Shown piece by piece: positions 50,496 to 59,903 of a stretch of 64,000 nt of DNA (its first letter is position 1; each line of letters opens with the position of its first letter). Source of the DNA: Glycomyces tritici (GTDB lineage Bacteria; Actinomycetota; Actinomycetes; Mycobacteriales; Micromonosporaceae); the NCBI RefSeq assembly GCF_030403505.1, contig NZ_JAUEMJ010000008.1:62001-126000 (forward strand), in the 5' to 3' direction. A program made the translations under genes and the position numbers. The notes beneath the pieces are model-generated. The model ran no database searches, was not told the DNA's origin, and saw nothing but the letters and a program-made list of their open reading frames with translations.

Positions 50496-50544
50496 GATTT
50501 TCCTCCTGTTCGGCGGGGCGGTCAGCCGCCCCGATACGAGCTAG

Positions 50545-50571
50545 GACAGCACAGGGTCCCGCTTTGTGACA
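50545..50571 (-). promoter_or_regulatory. ECF41-type promoter of the SDR gene
   Basis: On the minus strand TGTCACA (complement of 50565-50571) is followed after 16 bp by TGTC (complement of 50545-50548). Reported ECF41 promoters have TGTCACA at -35 and CGTC at -10, so one base differs. It is about 50 bp upstream of the SDR start. The remaining stretch 50572-50810 is the leader of the alpha-galactosidase gene; I see no other gene in it. Confidence 0.6.
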
Positions 50572-50810
50572 GGAATTCGCCGGGGATCTCGGACGCAGGG
50601 GCGCGGTCCCTCGGTCTCGCCCTCCCACCAGCGGAGCGCTCGTGCATCCGGCCTCGGCGGCAGCGCTGGTCGCCGAGGAGGTGCGCGGGGAGTGCGAATG
50701 GGAATCCGATTTCCTCAACCCGGTTAAGCCCTGTACCGTGCCCCTCGACATGCCGAAACGAGCCGCAGCGCCGCAGAGCCGGGCGCCGCAAGCCCTATCG
50801 AAGGAACATC

Positions 50811-52946
50811 GTGAACAACGGAACCTGGACCCTCCTGCGCCGCGACGGCGTAGCCCTGATCATCGCCGCGCCGGAGACGGGCCTCCCCGCCGTGCTCCAC
50901 TGGGGCGCCGACCTCGGGCCCCTCGACGCCGCGGACCTCGACGGGCTCGACCGCACGACCGCCCGCCAGACCGCGCCCGGGACGCTCGACACCGCCTGGC
51001 GGCTCTCCTTGGCGCCGCAGGAGTCCGAAGGCTGGCCGGGACGGCCGGCCCTGCTCGCGACGCGCGCGGGCCGACCGCTCTTCCCGCGCTGGGAGGCGAC
51101 CGTTGAGCAGCAGGGGGACGCGGCGGTGGAGGTCACGGCCGTCGACGCCGCGGCGGGCCTGACGCTGCGGACCCGCCTCGAGATCGGCGCGGGCGGGCTC
51201 GTCCTGGTCGACCACGAGCTGCAGAACGACGGCGGCGAGGCCGTGGACGTCGCCTGGCTGGAGGCGACGCTGCCCGTGCCGAAGACCGCCGACCACCTCA
51301 CCTCCTTCACCGGCCGCTGGGCCCGCGAGAAGGCCCCGGCGACCGGTGCGATCCCCCGCGGCTCCACCGTGCGCGAATCGCGACGCGGGCGCGGCGGGCA
51401 CGACTCGCCGTGGGTCACCCTGGCCTCCACCGGGGCGCCGCGCAACCGCACCGGCGAGGTGTGGGCCGTGCACCTCGGCTGGAGCGCCGACGTGCGCCAC
51501 CGCACCGACCGCCCCACCGACCACGTGACACTCATCGGCGCCGGAGAACTGCTGCGCCCCAGCGAGATCCGCCTCGACCACGGCGACTCGTACCGCGCGC
51601 CGACCGCGTACTTCTCGTGGTCGGACACCGGGCTCGACGGCATCGCGGACCGCTTCCACACCTGGATGCGCGCCCGCCCGCAGCACCCGCGGACCGCCCG
51701 CCCGCTCGTGCTCAACACCTGGGAGGCCGTCTACTTCGACCACGACCCGGCCCGGGTGGAGGCCTTGGCGCGCAGGGCGGCCGAGATCGGCGTCGAGCGG
51801 TTCGTGCTCGACGACGGCTGGTTCACGGCCCGCCGCCACGACCGCGCCGGCCTCGGCGACTGGGAGGTCGACCCCGCGGTCTGGCCCGAGGGCCTCGAAC
51901 CGCTCGCCGAGCTCGTGCGGTCGCTCGGCATGCAGTTCGGCCTGTGGTTCGAGCCCGAGATGGTCAACCTCGACTCCAACCTGGCCCGCGCGCACCCGGA
52001 CTGGCTGCTCGCCAGCCCCGAGTCCGTCCCCTCGCCCGAGGGGTTGTCGTTCCGCACCCAGTACGTGCTCGACCTGGCCAACCCCGAGGCGTTCGAGCAC
52101 CTCCGCTCGCAGATGTCGACCCTGGTCGACCGCCTCGGCATCGCCTTCATCAAGTGGGACCACAACCGCGACCTGGTCGAGGCGGTCCACGAGGGACGGC
52201 CGGGCACGCACCCGCAGACCCTCGCGGCCTACCGGCTCATCGACCGGCTCAAGGCCGATCACCCGGGCCTGGAGATCGAGTCCTGCTCCTCCGGCGGTGC
52301 CCGCACCGACCTGGGCATCCTCGCCCGCACCGACCGCGTGTGGGCCTCGGACTCGAACGACCCGGTCGAGCGCCAGGACATCCAGCGCTGGACCGAGCTC
52401 GTGCTGCCGCCCGAGATGATCGGCGCGCACGTCGGCCCCTCCCCCGCCCACTCCTCCGGAAGGGCCACGGCGCTCGCCTACCGGATCGCGACCTCGCTCC
52501 AGGGCTCGGCCGGCTTCGAATGGGACCTCCTCTCCTGCACCGAGGAGGAGACCGAGCAGATCAAGGCGTTCGGGGCGCTCTACAAGGAACTGCGCGGGCT
52601 GCTGCACTCCGGCTTCGTGGTGCACCCCGACGTGCTGGACCCCGCGCTGCGCGTGCGCGGCGTCGTCGCGGCCGACCGCTCCGAAGCGGTGTTCACCGTC
52701 GCCACGGTCGCCTCGATCGAGGACGCATTGCCCGAGCGGATCCGGCTCGCCGGGCTCGACCCCGAGCGCCGCTACACGCTGCGCGTCAGGGACGAGATCG
52801 GCGCGTCCAAGCACGGCTGGACGACCCCGCCGTGGCTCGGCAAGGACCCGGTCACGGTCTCCGGCCGCGTGCTCACCGAGGTCGGCCTGCAGCTGCCGGG
52901 CCTGTGGCCGGTGCAGGCGGTCATGGTGCACCTGACCGCCGCATGA
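50811..52946 (+). CDS. GH36 alpha-galactosidase
   Basis: This is a 711-residue enzyme without a signal peptide. It has an N-terminal beta-supersandwich (about 1-290), a barrel (about 300-600) and a C-terminal sheet. The nucleophile is Asp450 in KWDHNRD and the acid/base lies in WASDSNDPVERQ (about 512-523). FVLDDGWF, LWFEPEMVN and ESCSSGGARTDLGIL are further GH36 signatures. It removes alpha-1,6-galactose from melibiose, raffinose or galactomannan fragments. I took the GTG at 50811, with AAGGA 5 nt upstream, since the frame upstream is a shadow of other genes. A terminator follows, then a LacI regulator gene. Confidence 0.92.
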   Translation: MNNGTWTLLRRDGVALIIAAPETGLPAVLHWGADLGPLDAADLDGLDRTTARQTAPGTLDTAWRLSLAPQESEGWPGRPALLATRAGRPLFPRWEATVEQQGDAAVEVTAVDAAAGLTLRTRLEIGAGGLVLVDHELQNDGGEAVDVAWLEATLPVPKTADHLTSFTGRWAREKAPATGAIPRGSTVRESRRGRGGHDSPWVTLASTGAPRNRTGEVWAVHLGWSADVRHRTDRPTDHVTLIGAGELLRPSEIRLDHGDSYRAPTAYFSWSDTGLDGIADRFHTWMRARPQHPRTARPLVLNTWEAVYFDHDPARVEALARRAAEIGVERFVLDDGWFTARRHDRAGLGDWEVDPAVWPEGLEPLAELVRSLGMQFGLWFEPEMVNLDSNLARAHPDWLLASPESVPSPEGLSFRTQYVLDLANPEAFEHLRSQMSTLVDRLGIAFIKWDHNRDLVEAVHEGRPGTHPQTLAAYRLIDRLKADHPGLEIESCSSGGARTDLGILARTDRVWASDSNDPVERQDIQRWTELVLPPEMIGAHVGPSPAHSSGRATALAYRIATSLQGSAGFEWDLLSCTEEETEQIKAFGALYKELRGLLHSGFVVHPDVLDPALRVRGVVAADRSEAVFTVATVASIEDALPERIRLAGLDPERRYTLRVRDEIGASKHGWTTPPWLGKDPVTVSGRVLTEVGLQLPGLWPVQAVMVHLTAA

Positions 52947-52970
52947 TCTAGCGGCGCAACACGACCCGTG

Positions 52971-53000
52971 CGGGGTCGCCCGTCTCGGCGGGCGGCCCCG
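52971..53000 (+). terminator. Terminator after the alpha-galactosidase gene
   Basis: CGGGGTCGCCCG (52971-52982) and CGGGCGGCCCCG (52989-53000) form a 12-bp stem with one G-U pair and a 6-nt loop, 25 bp after the stop. Confidence 0.6.
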
Positions 53001-53015
53001 CATCGCGTCCGGGAA

Positions 53016-53060
53016 TCGTTCGAACGAACGGGTTGTAGATCGGTCTACACGATGTGTAGA
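53016..53060. promoter_or_regulatory. Palindromic operators upstream of the LacI-family gene
   Basis: TCGTTCGAACGA (53016-53027) is a perfect 12-bp palindrome. TGTAGA-tcgg-TCTACA (53034-53049) is a second dyad, and TGTAGA occurs again at 53055-53060. They lie 32-76 bp before the regulator start, where autoregulatory LacI sites normally sit. Confidence 0.5.
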
Positions 53061-53091
53061 TTGATCCCCATCGTTCAACGGGGAGGTCGCC

Positions 53092-54129
53092 ATGGCGGCA
53101 GCACGGGGCCGGGCCGGCTCGGCCACCATCGAGGACGTCGCGCGCGCGGCGGGCGTCTCGCGGGCCGCGGTCTCCAAGGTCATCCGCGACGCCTACGGGG
53201 TGAGCCCGGCGATGCGCGAGCGCGTCACGGCCGCGATCGAGCAGCTGGGCTACCGGCCGCGCGTCTCGGCGAGGGGCATGCGCGGCAAGACGTTCACGCT
53301 CGGCATCGAGATCCCCGAGCTGTCGAACCCGTTCTTTCCGCTGCTGCTGGCCGGTGCGACCGCAGCCCTGTCCGGCTCGCCGTACCAGCTCGTCATCGCC
53401 CCGGCCGACCCCGCGCACCACGAGGGCTACCGGGCCATCCAGGCGCTCGTCGACCGGCAGGTCGACGGAGTCATCGCGGTCTCGCCGCTGGTCGAACCGG
53501 CCTGGTTGACCGAGCTCTCGGCCACCGTGCCGGTGGTGATGCTCGGCCGCCACGACCGCGCCGACGGGTACGACACCGTGGTGAGCGACGACGAGGCCGG
53601 CGCCCTCCTGGTGATGCGGCACCTGTTGGGGCTCGGGCACCGCGACATCGCCCACCTCACCGGGGAGTCGGCCGAACCCGACCCCGGTTCCGGCATCCCG
53701 CAGGCGATCCGGCTGCGGGCCTACTGCACGGCCATGCGGGAGGCCGGACTCGGCGACCGCATCAGGATCGCGAGCACCCCTGACGTCACCGCGAACGCGC
53801 ACCGGGCTGCGATGCGGCTGCTCGCCGGCGCCGAGCGGCCGACCGCGATCGTCGCCTGCCACGACGAACCGGCGCTCGGCGTCCTGCGCGCCGTCGCGGA
53901 CGCGGGGCTCACCGCCGACGAGGTCTCGGTCGCCGGCTACGACGGCATCGACATCGCCGCCCACCCGGGCATCTCGCTTACCACCGTGCGCCAGGACGGT
54001 GAGCGGATGGGCCGCCTCGCCGTCGAACTGCTGCTCGAACGCATCGACGGGCGCACCGAACCGCGTCACGAAGTGGTCCGGCCCGAACTGGTCGTCCGCT
54101 CCAGCACCCGGCCGCCGCACCACCGCTGA
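53092..54129 (+). CDS. LacI-family transcriptional regulator
   Basis: This 345-residue regulator has an N-terminal LacI helix-turn-helix (about 11-57; TIEDVARAAGVSRAAVSKVI) and hinge (PRVSARGMRGK). A periplasmic-binding-protein-like effector domain fills the rest, with SVAGYDGIDIAAHPGISLTTV near the C-terminus. ATG with GGGGAGG 6 nt upstream. It lies between the alpha-galactosidase and alpha-L-rhamnosidase genes, so the effector is plausibly a rhamnose- or galactose-containing sugar. Palindromes upstream of this gene and of the rhamnosidase gene are candidate sites. Confidence 0.9.
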   Translation: MAAARGRAGSATIEDVARAAGVSRAAVSKVIRDAYGVSPAMRERVTAAIEQLGYRPRVSARGMRGKTFTLGIEIPELSNPFFPLLLAGATAALSGSPYQLVIAPADPAHHEGYRAIQALVDRQVDGVIAVSPLVEPAWLTELSATVPVVMLGRHDRADGYDTVVSDDEAGALLVMRHLLGLGHRDIAHLTGESAEPDPGSGIPQAIRLRAYCTAMREAGLGDRIRIASTPDVTANAHRAAMRLLAGAERPTAIVACHDEPALGVLRAVADAGLTADEVSVAGYDGIDIAAHPGISLTTVRQDGERMGRLAVELLLERIDGRTEPRHEVVRPELVVRSSTRPPHHR

Positions 54130-54159
54130 CCACCCTCCAGCCACCACCGCGCCCCTGCA

Positions 54160-54172
54160 TTGCACCGTGCAA
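54160..54172. promoter_or_regulatory. Candidate operator upstream of the rhamnosidase gene
   Basis: TTGCA-ccg-TGCAA is a 5-bp inverted repeat with a 3-bp centre in the 73-bp gap before the rhamnosidase start. It differs from the TGTAGA dyad upstream of the LacI gene, so control by that same regulator is uncertain. Confidence 0.3.
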
Positions 54173-54202
54173 GAACGATGGGCACCGAACAGGAAGCACC
54201 GC

Positions 54203-56785
54203 ATGAACCCTCCTCACCCGACAGTCCAGGGCCTGCGCGCCGAGTACCGCACCGACGCCCCGTTCGTCGGCACGAGCCGCCCGCGCCTGTCCTGGAAGTC
54301 CGCGACGACCACCCCGAACTGGGCGCAGGCCGGGGCCGAGATCGAATGGCGGCGAGGCGGCACCACCGAGACCGCCCGCGTCGACGGCGCCGAGTCGGTG
54401 TTCGTCGCATGGCCGTTCGCGCCGCTGCTCCCCCGCGAGCGCGGGAGCCTGCGCGTGCGGGTCCACGGCACCGACGGCGCGACCTCGGACTGGAGCGCGC
54501 CGCTGGAGATCCGCGCCGGGTTCCTCGCCGAAGGCGAATGGCGGGCGCGGTTCGTCACCGTGCCCGAGCCCGGCCCCGGGCGGCCGGTGCTGCTGCGCCG
54601 CGAGTTCGAGGTGCGCGAGGGACTGCGGGCGGCCACCCTGTACAGCACCGCGCGCGGGCTCTTCCAGGTGGAGATCGGCGGCACCCCGGTCGACGCCGAT
54701 CGGTTCAAGCCCGGGTGGACGGCGTACCGGCAGCGGCTCCTGCACGAGACCAACGACGTCACCGCACTGCTCGCCAAGGGCCCGAACGCGATCGGCGCGG
54801 TGCTCGCGGGCGGCTGGTACACCGAGCGGTTCGGCTTCCACGGCGACGCCGAGCCGTTCTACGGGACGCACCCGAGCTTCGCGGCGCAGCTGGTGCTCGA
54901 ATACGAGGACGGCGCAACGGCAGTGGTCGCCACCGGCGACGAGGGGTGGCGGGCGACCGCGGACGGGCCGATCACGGCGAGCGGGATCTACGCGGGCGAG
55001 GAGTACGACGCGCGGCGGGCGATGCCGGGCTGGTCCTCCCCCGGCTTCGACGACGGCACCTGGCTCGGCGCCGAGGTGGACGGCGCCGAGGCGATCGTGC
55101 CGGCACCGCGCACCGCGCCGCCGGTGCGGGCCACCCGGGAGCTGCCGGTCGCCGAGGTCATCACCACCCCCAGTGGACGGACCGTGCTCGACTTCGGGCA
55201 GAACCTCGTGGGCCACCTGCGCCTGCGCGTCTCGGGCCGCGAGGGCGACACGGTCGTCCTGCGCCACGCCGAGGTCCTCGAACACGGTGAGCTGGGCGTG
55301 CGCCCGCTGCGCCACGCCGCCGCCACCGACCGGTACACATTGGCGGGCAACGGGATCGAGACCTGGGAACCCGCGTTCACCTTCCACGGATTCAGGTACG
55401 CCGAGGTCGAGGGCCGGCCCGGCGAGTTCGACCCGGCGAACGTCACGGCCGTCGCCGTGCACTCCGACATGGACCGCACCGGCTGGTTCGACTCCTCGCA
55501 CCCGCAGCTGAACCGCCTGCACGAGAACGTGGTCTGGGGCATGCGCGGCAACTTCCTGTCGATCCCCACCGACTGCCCGCAGCGCGACGAGCGCCTCGGC
55601 TGGACCGGCGACATCCAGGTCTTCGCGCCCACCGCGTCCTACCTGTTCGACGCGGACGGGTTCCTCGCCTCGTGGCTCGAGGACCTGGCGCTCGAGCAGG
55701 AGGCGAACGGCGGGGTCACGTTCATCGTGCCGAACGTGCTCGAATGGGCGAAGACCCCCGCCGCGGCCTGGTCCGACGCGGCCACCGTCGTGCCCTCCGT
55801 CCTCTTCGAGCGCTACGGCGACCGGGCCGTGCTGGAGCGGCAGTACCCGAGCATGCGGGCCTGGGTCGACCAGGTCGCGGCCCTCGCGGGCGAACGGCGG
55901 CTCTGGGAGGACCACTTCCAGTTCGGCGACTGGCTCGACCCGAACGCCCCGCCGGACGATCCCTTCCAGGCCCGGACCGACCACGACCTCGTCGCCAGCG
56001 CCTACCTGTTCCGCTCCTCCTGCCTGGTCGCCGAAGCGGCGCGGCTGCTCGGCCTGGACGGGGACGCGGCGCGGTACGGGGCGTACGCCCAGGAGGTCCG
56101 GGCGGCGTGGCTGCGGGAGTACGTGACCCCGGCGGGCCGGATCGTCTCGGACACGCAGACGGCGTACGCGCTGGCGATCATGTTCGGGTTGGCGACGGAC
56201 GCGGAGCTGGTCGGGCGCCTCGGGGCGCGGTTGGCGGCGCTGGTCGAGAAGGCGGGCCACAGGATCGGGACCGGGTTCGTGGGGACGCCGCTCATCCAGG
56301 ACGCGCTGGTGCGAACGGGCCATGCGGACACGGCGCGGGCACTGCTGTTGCAGACTGGGGTGCCGTCGTGGCTGTACCCGGTCACGATGGGCGCGACGAC
56401 CGTCTGGGAGCGCTGGGACTCCATGCTGGAGGACGGCACGATCAATCCGGGGCAGATGACCTCGTTCAACCACTACGCGTTCGGGGCGATCGCGGACTGG
56501 CTGCACCGGACGGTGGCGGGTCTGGCGCCGCTGGAGCCGGGCTACCGGCGGCTGCTGATTGCCCCGGTGCCGCTCGCGGGGCTGGAATGGGCGGCGACGG
56601 CGCACGAGACGCCTTACGGCCGGGCGGCGGTGCGGTGGGAGGCGGCCGACGGCGGCCTGGTCGTGCGGGCCACGGTGCCGCCCAACGCGAGTGCGCGGGT
56701 GGTGCTGCCGGGCCGGGCGCCGGAGGAGGTCGGCTCGGGCGAGTACGCCTGGGCGATCGCGGACCCGCGTGCGGGTGCCGCATAG
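54203..56785 (+). CDS. GH78 alpha-L-rhamnosidase
   Basis: This 860-residue enzyme has GH78 domain order: N-terminal beta domains (about 1-330), then the (alpha/alpha)6 barrel and a C-terminal beta-sandwich. The barrel begins with the family hallmark TDCPQRDERLGWTGD (about 455-469), where the Asp and Glu residues include the catalytic acid. A second conserved region is MTSFNHYAFGAIADWL. There is no signal peptide, so it should hydrolyse rhamnosyl oligosaccharides after import. ATG with AGGAAG 6 nt upstream. It follows the LacI gene by 73 bp, and a terminator follows. Confidence 0.9.
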   Translation: MNPPHPTVQGLRAEYRTDAPFVGTSRPRLSWKSATTTPNWAQAGAEIEWRRGGTTETARVDGAESVFVAWPFAPLLPRERGSLRVRVHGTDGATSDWSAPLEIRAGFLAEGEWRARFVTVPEPGPGRPVLLRREFEVREGLRAATLYSTARGLFQVEIGGTPVDADRFKPGWTAYRQRLLHETNDVTALLAKGPNAIGAVLAGGWYTERFGFHGDAEPFYGTHPSFAAQLVLEYEDGATAVVATGDEGWRATADGPITASGIYAGEEYDARRAMPGWSSPGFDDGTWLGAEVDGAEAIVPAPRTAPPVRATRELPVAEVITTPSGRTVLDFGQNLVGHLRLRVSGREGDTVVLRHAEVLEHGELGVRPLRHAAATDRYTLAGNGIETWEPAFTFHGFRYAEVEGRPGEFDPANVTAVAVHSDMDRTGWFDSSHPQLNRLHENVVWGMRGNFLSIPTDCPQRDERLGWTGDIQVFAPTASYLFDADGFLASWLEDLALEQEANGGVTFIVPNVLEWAKTPAAAWSDAATVVPSVLFERYGDRAVLERQYPSMRAWVDQVAALAGERRLWEDHFQFGDWLDPNAPPDDPFQARTDHDLVASAYLFRSSCLVAEAARLLGLDGDAARYGAYAQEVRAAWLREYVTPAGRIVSDTQTAYALAIMFGLATDAELVGRLGARLAALVEKAGHRIGTGFVGTPLIQDALVRTGHADTARALLLQTGVPSWLYPVTMGATTVWERWDSMLEDGTINPGQMTSFNHYAFGAIADWLHRTVAGLAPLEPGYRRLLIAPVPLAGLEWAATAHETPYGRAAVRWEAADGGLVVRATVPPNASARVVLPGRAPEEVGSGEYAWAIADPRAGAA

Positions 56786-56790
56786 GGCTC

Positions 56791-56824
56791 GGGGCCTCGG
56801 ACCGCGCACTCGGTTCGGGGCCCC
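56791..56824 (+). terminator. Terminator after the rhamnosidase gene
   Basis: Bases 56791-56803 and 56812-56824 form a 13-bp stem with two G-U pairs and an 8-nt loop, followed by GTCTTT. It lies 6 bp after the stop. Confidence 0.65.
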
Positions 56825-56893
56825 GTCTTTCGGGCGCGGCGGTGTTACGGTGGGGCCCGCCGCGCGTCCCCCTCACCGCCCCTGGAGTCCTCG

Positions 56894-57892
56894 ATGGCGA
56901 ATCGGCCCTCGGTCAGCCTCGTCATGGCGACCTGCGACAAGCGCGAGTATCTGGCGTTGACGCTCGAATCGCTGCTCGCGCAGACCGAGTCGCGGTTCGA
57001 GGTGGTCGTGTGCGACGACGGGACGCGGGACGGGGTCGCGGACGTGATCGCGCCGTTCGAAGGCCGGCTCGATCTGCGGCTGGTGGTGCAGGGGAACCGG
57101 GGCCGGGCGGCGGCGCGCAACGCGGCTCTCGAACGGGCGCAAGGGGATCTGGTCGTCTTCATCGACGACGACCGGCTGGCCGCGCCCGGTTTCGTGGCCG
57201 CGCACGCGGACGCCGCGAACGGCGGCGGGGTGATCGGCTGGAAGCGCCGGGCGCTCACGTGGTGGCGGCCGGGGATGCTCCCGATCGGGGAGGCGGACCT
57301 GGTGCGCCTGGCGTTCCGGGCGGGCGGCACCGCGCGGCTGCGCGAGCCGCTGCGACTGCTGGAGCCGGGCGAGCTGGCCGCCGACCCGGAGGGCGCGCTG
57401 GCCCGCGTCGACCTGGGCGAGGAGCGGGACAACTACCGGCAGGTCGTGGACGAGTTCGGGCCGGGCCTGGACGACTTCCGGTTCGACTGGGGCCTGGCCA
57501 CGACCGCGAACCTCTCGGTGCCGCGCGAGGCCGTGGCGGAGGCCGGCGGCTTCGACGAGGCGTTCACGGGGTGGGGCATGGAGGACACGGACCTGAGCTA
57601 CCGGCTGCACCGGGCGGGACTGCGGTTCTCGGTGGGGGCGGCGGCGGTGAACTACCACCAGGTGCACCCGCTGGCCGATCCCGATCCGGTGGCGGCCGGG
57701 CGGATCATGAAGGCGCAGTTGACGCGGAACCTGGAGCGCTTCTGCGAGCGGCACCGGTCGATCGAGGCGCACCTGTTCCGGGGGTGCTGGTCGGACGCGA
57801 TGACCTTGGCGGAGGCGGACGCGCTGCTGAAGCGGACCGAGGTCGATCCGATGCTGCGCCGAAGGCTGGAAACTTTTTATATGTCCCGGTAA
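56894..57892 (+). CDS. Family 2 glycosyltransferase
   Basis: This 332-residue GT-A enzyme has the nucleotide-sugar-binding start (PSVSLVMATCDKREYLALTL), a DDG at 41-43 and the metal-binding DDD at 91-93. The acceptor-side GWGMEDTDLSYRLHRAG near 225-241 is the ED-type motif of the GalNAc-transferase-like C-terminal subgroup. There is no signal or membrane segment, so it probably acts at the cytoplasmic side. ATG with GGAG 6 nt upstream. It stands alone between terminators, and donor and acceptor are unknown. Confidence 0.85.
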   Translation: MANRPSVSLVMATCDKREYLALTLESLLAQTESRFEVVVCDDGTRDGVADVIAPFEGRLDLRLVVQGNRGRAAARNAALERAQGDLVVFIDDDRLAAPGFVAAHADAANGGGVIGWKRRALTWWRPGMLPIGEADLVRLAFRAGGTARLREPLRLLEPGELAADPEGALARVDLGEERDNYRQVVDEFGPGLDDFRFDWGLATTANLSVPREAVAEAGGFDEAFTGWGMEDTDLSYRLHRAGLRFSVGAAAVNYHQVHPLADPDPVAAGRIMKAQLTRNLERFCERHRSIEAHLFRGCWSDAMTLAEADALLKRTEVDPMLRRRLETFYMSR

Positions 57893-57903
57893 ACCGGCAG
57901 CGA

Positions 57904-57931
57904 CCGGGAAGACCGTTGCGGTCGGTCCCGG
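57904..57931 (+). terminator. Interrupted-stem terminator after the glycosyltransferase gene
   Basis: CCGGGA (57904-57909) pairs with TCCCGG (57926-57931), and inside it GACCG-ttg-CGGTC continues the stem, with small bulges between. It starts 12 bp after the stop. Confidence 0.5.
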
Positions 57932-58005
57932 CATCGGCTACGGTCGATCGGCGAGGCATGAGAACGATTCGACAAGCGGTGTCAGAGCACCGGTGAAGGA
58001 ACCAT

Positions 58006-58707
58006 ATGAGCGAGCGAAAAGCCCTGGTCGTCCGAGGCGGATGGGAGGGGCACGCACCGGTCGAGGCGACTGAACTGTTTCTGCCCTTCCTGCGGGAGAA
58101 CGGGTTCGAGGTCCGCGTCGAGGAGTCCCCCGAGGTGTACGCGGACGCCGACGCCCTCGCCGCGACCGACCTCATCGTCCAGAGCGTGACGATGTCCGAG
58201 ATCAGCCACGACCAGCTCAAGGGCCTGCGCGCCGCGGTCGCGGCCGGCACCGGCATGGCGGGCTGGCACGGCGGCATCGCCGACTCCTACCGCAACTCCT
58301 CGGACTACCTGCAGCTCATCGGCGGCCAGTTCGCGACCCACCCCTCCAAGGAGCCCGGCGCGTGCAAGGGCAGCCAGGAGGACAACTACCTGCCCCACAC
58401 GGTCGAGATCACCGCGCTCGGCCGCGAGCACCCGATCATGGAGGGCCTGGAGGACTTCGAGCTCGACACCGAGCAGTACTGGGTGCTCCACGACGACCTC
58501 ATCGACGTCCTCGCCACGACCACGCACCCCGTGCAGCCGTGGCACCCCTGGCACCGGCCGATCACCTCCCCGGCCGTGTGGACCCGCCAGTGGGGCCAGG
58601 GCCGCATCGTCGTCGCCACCCCCGGCCACAGCGTCGACATCCTCAAGGACGCCAACGTCCGCACCATCATCGAAAGGGGCATGCTGTGGGCGACCCGCAC
58701 GGCGTAG
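58006..58707 (+). CDS. ThuA domain protein
   Basis: This 233-residue protein has a class I glutamine-amidotransferase-like fold typical of ThuA: VRGGWEGHAP (about 9-18), GTGMAGWHGGIADSYR (about 81-96) and a tail with VVATPGHSVDILKD. No catalytic Cys triad is evident, as usual in this family. ThuA proteins take part in trehalose or other disaccharide catabolism, often with a 3-keto-sugar-forming oxidoreductase. The next gene, a Gfo/Idh/MocA oxidoreductase, overlaps by 22 bp, so the two are coupled. Confidence 0.85.
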   Translation: MSERKALVVRGGWEGHAPVEATELFLPFLRENGFEVRVEESPEVYADADALAATDLIVQSVTMSEISHDQLKGLRAAVAAGTGMAGWHGGIADSYRNSSDYLQLIGGQFATHPSKEPGACKGSQEDNYLPHTVEITALGREHPIMEGLEDFELDTEQYWVLHDDLIDVLATTTHPVQPWHPWHRPITSPAVWTRQWGQGRIVVATPGHSVDILKDANVRTIIERGMLWATRTA

Positions 58708-59789
58708 GCATCGTCGGCCTCGGGGCCATCTCCGGCCAGTACCTCAACACCTTCTCGGCCTGCCCGGGCATCCGCATCGCGGCCGTCGCGGACCTCAACG
58801 CGGCCCGCGCCGCCGAGGTCGCGGAGGCGACCGGGGCCGCTGCGGTCAGCGTGGACGAGCTCGTCGCGCACCCCGATGTGGACACCGTCCTCAACCTCAC
58901 CATCCCCGCCGCCCACGCGGACATCGCCTTCAAGGCGATCGCCGCCGGCAAGCACGTGTACGGCGAGAAGCCGCTGGCGGCCGCGTTCGAGGACGCCGAG
59001 CGCGTGGTCGCGGCCGGCGAGGCGGCGGGCGTGCGGGTCGGCTGCGCGCCGGACACGGTGCTCGGCACCGGCGTCCAGACCGCGCGGGACGCGATCGACA
59101 AGGGCGACATCGGCGCCCCGACCTTCGCGACCGCCACGATGATCGCGCGCGGCCACGAGGTCTGGCACCCGAACCCGGACTTCTACTACACCGAGGGCGG
59201 CGGGCCGCTGCTCGACATGGGGCCGTACTACGTGACCTCGCTCGTGCACCTGCTCGGCCCGGTCGTCGCCGTCACCGGCGCCTCCAGCCGCTCCCGCGAC
59301 CAGCGCGTGATCGGCTCCGGTCCCCGTGCGGGCGAACAGGTCCCGGTCTCGATCGACACGCACGTCACGGGCATCCTGCACCACGCCGGCGGCGCGCTGA
59401 GCACCCTCGTGATGAGCTTCGACGGGTACGCCACCTCGTCTCCGAACATCGAGGTCCACGGCACCGAGGGCACCGTCTGGGTGCCCGACCCCAACCACTT
59501 CGCGGGCGACGTGACGCTGGACCGGCACGACGCCGAACGCCGCGTCCTCCCGGTCAGCGCCGGGTTCGCGGACTCGGGCCGGGGCGTCGGCCTCATCGAC
59601 ATGGCGCGCACGCAGGCGGATCGGGCCCCGCGGGCGGACGGCGCTCTGGCGCTCCACGTCCTCGAGGTGATGACGGGCCTGCTGCGTTCAGCGCAGACCG
59701 GTGCGCGCCTTGACATGCGCACCACGGTCGAGCGGCCGGCGCTGGTGCCGTTCACGGCTCACGCGGACTGGACCGCACCCACGGCGTAG
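58686..59789 (+). CDS. Gfo/Idh/MocA family oxidoreductase
   Basis: This 367-residue sugar or inositol dehydrogenase has a Rossmann loop IVGLGAISGQYLN (about 8-20). The EKPL motif (GKHVYGEKPLAAA, about 92-104) carries the conserved Lys, and GGGPLLDMGPYYVTSL belongs to the C-terminal substrate domain. The GTG at 58686, with AAGGGG 6 nt upstream, lies inside the ThuA gene. Together they are likely to oxidise a glycoside or polyol; the substrate cannot be named. The frame extends far upstream only as a shadow of ThuA. Confidence 0.88.
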   Translation: MGDPHGVGIVGLGAISGQYLNTFSACPGIRIAAVADLNAARAAEVAEATGAAAVSVDELVAHPDVDTVLNLTIPAAHADIAFKAIAAGKHVYGEKPLAAAFEDAERVVAAGEAAGVRVGCAPDTVLGTGVQTARDAIDKGDIGAPTFATATMIARGHEVWHPNPDFYYTEGGGPLLDMGPYYVTSLVHLLGPVVAVTGASSRSRDQRVIGSGPRAGEQVPVSIDTHVTGILHHAGGALSTLVMSFDGYATSSPNIEVHGTEGTVWVPDPNHFAGDVTLDRHDAERRVLPVSAGFADSGRGVGLIDMARTQADRAPRADGALALHVLEVMTGLLRSAQTGARLDMRTTVERPALVPFTAHADWTAPTA

Positions 59790-59903
59790 CCGAACCCGGA
59801 ATATCGAAATTGATCAATCCGACAATCTTCACATTACCGCGGAGTAACGGTAGTCTCCCTACTACGATCCGTCGACAGCGATGTTTCCGAACAGGAGACT
59901 GCC

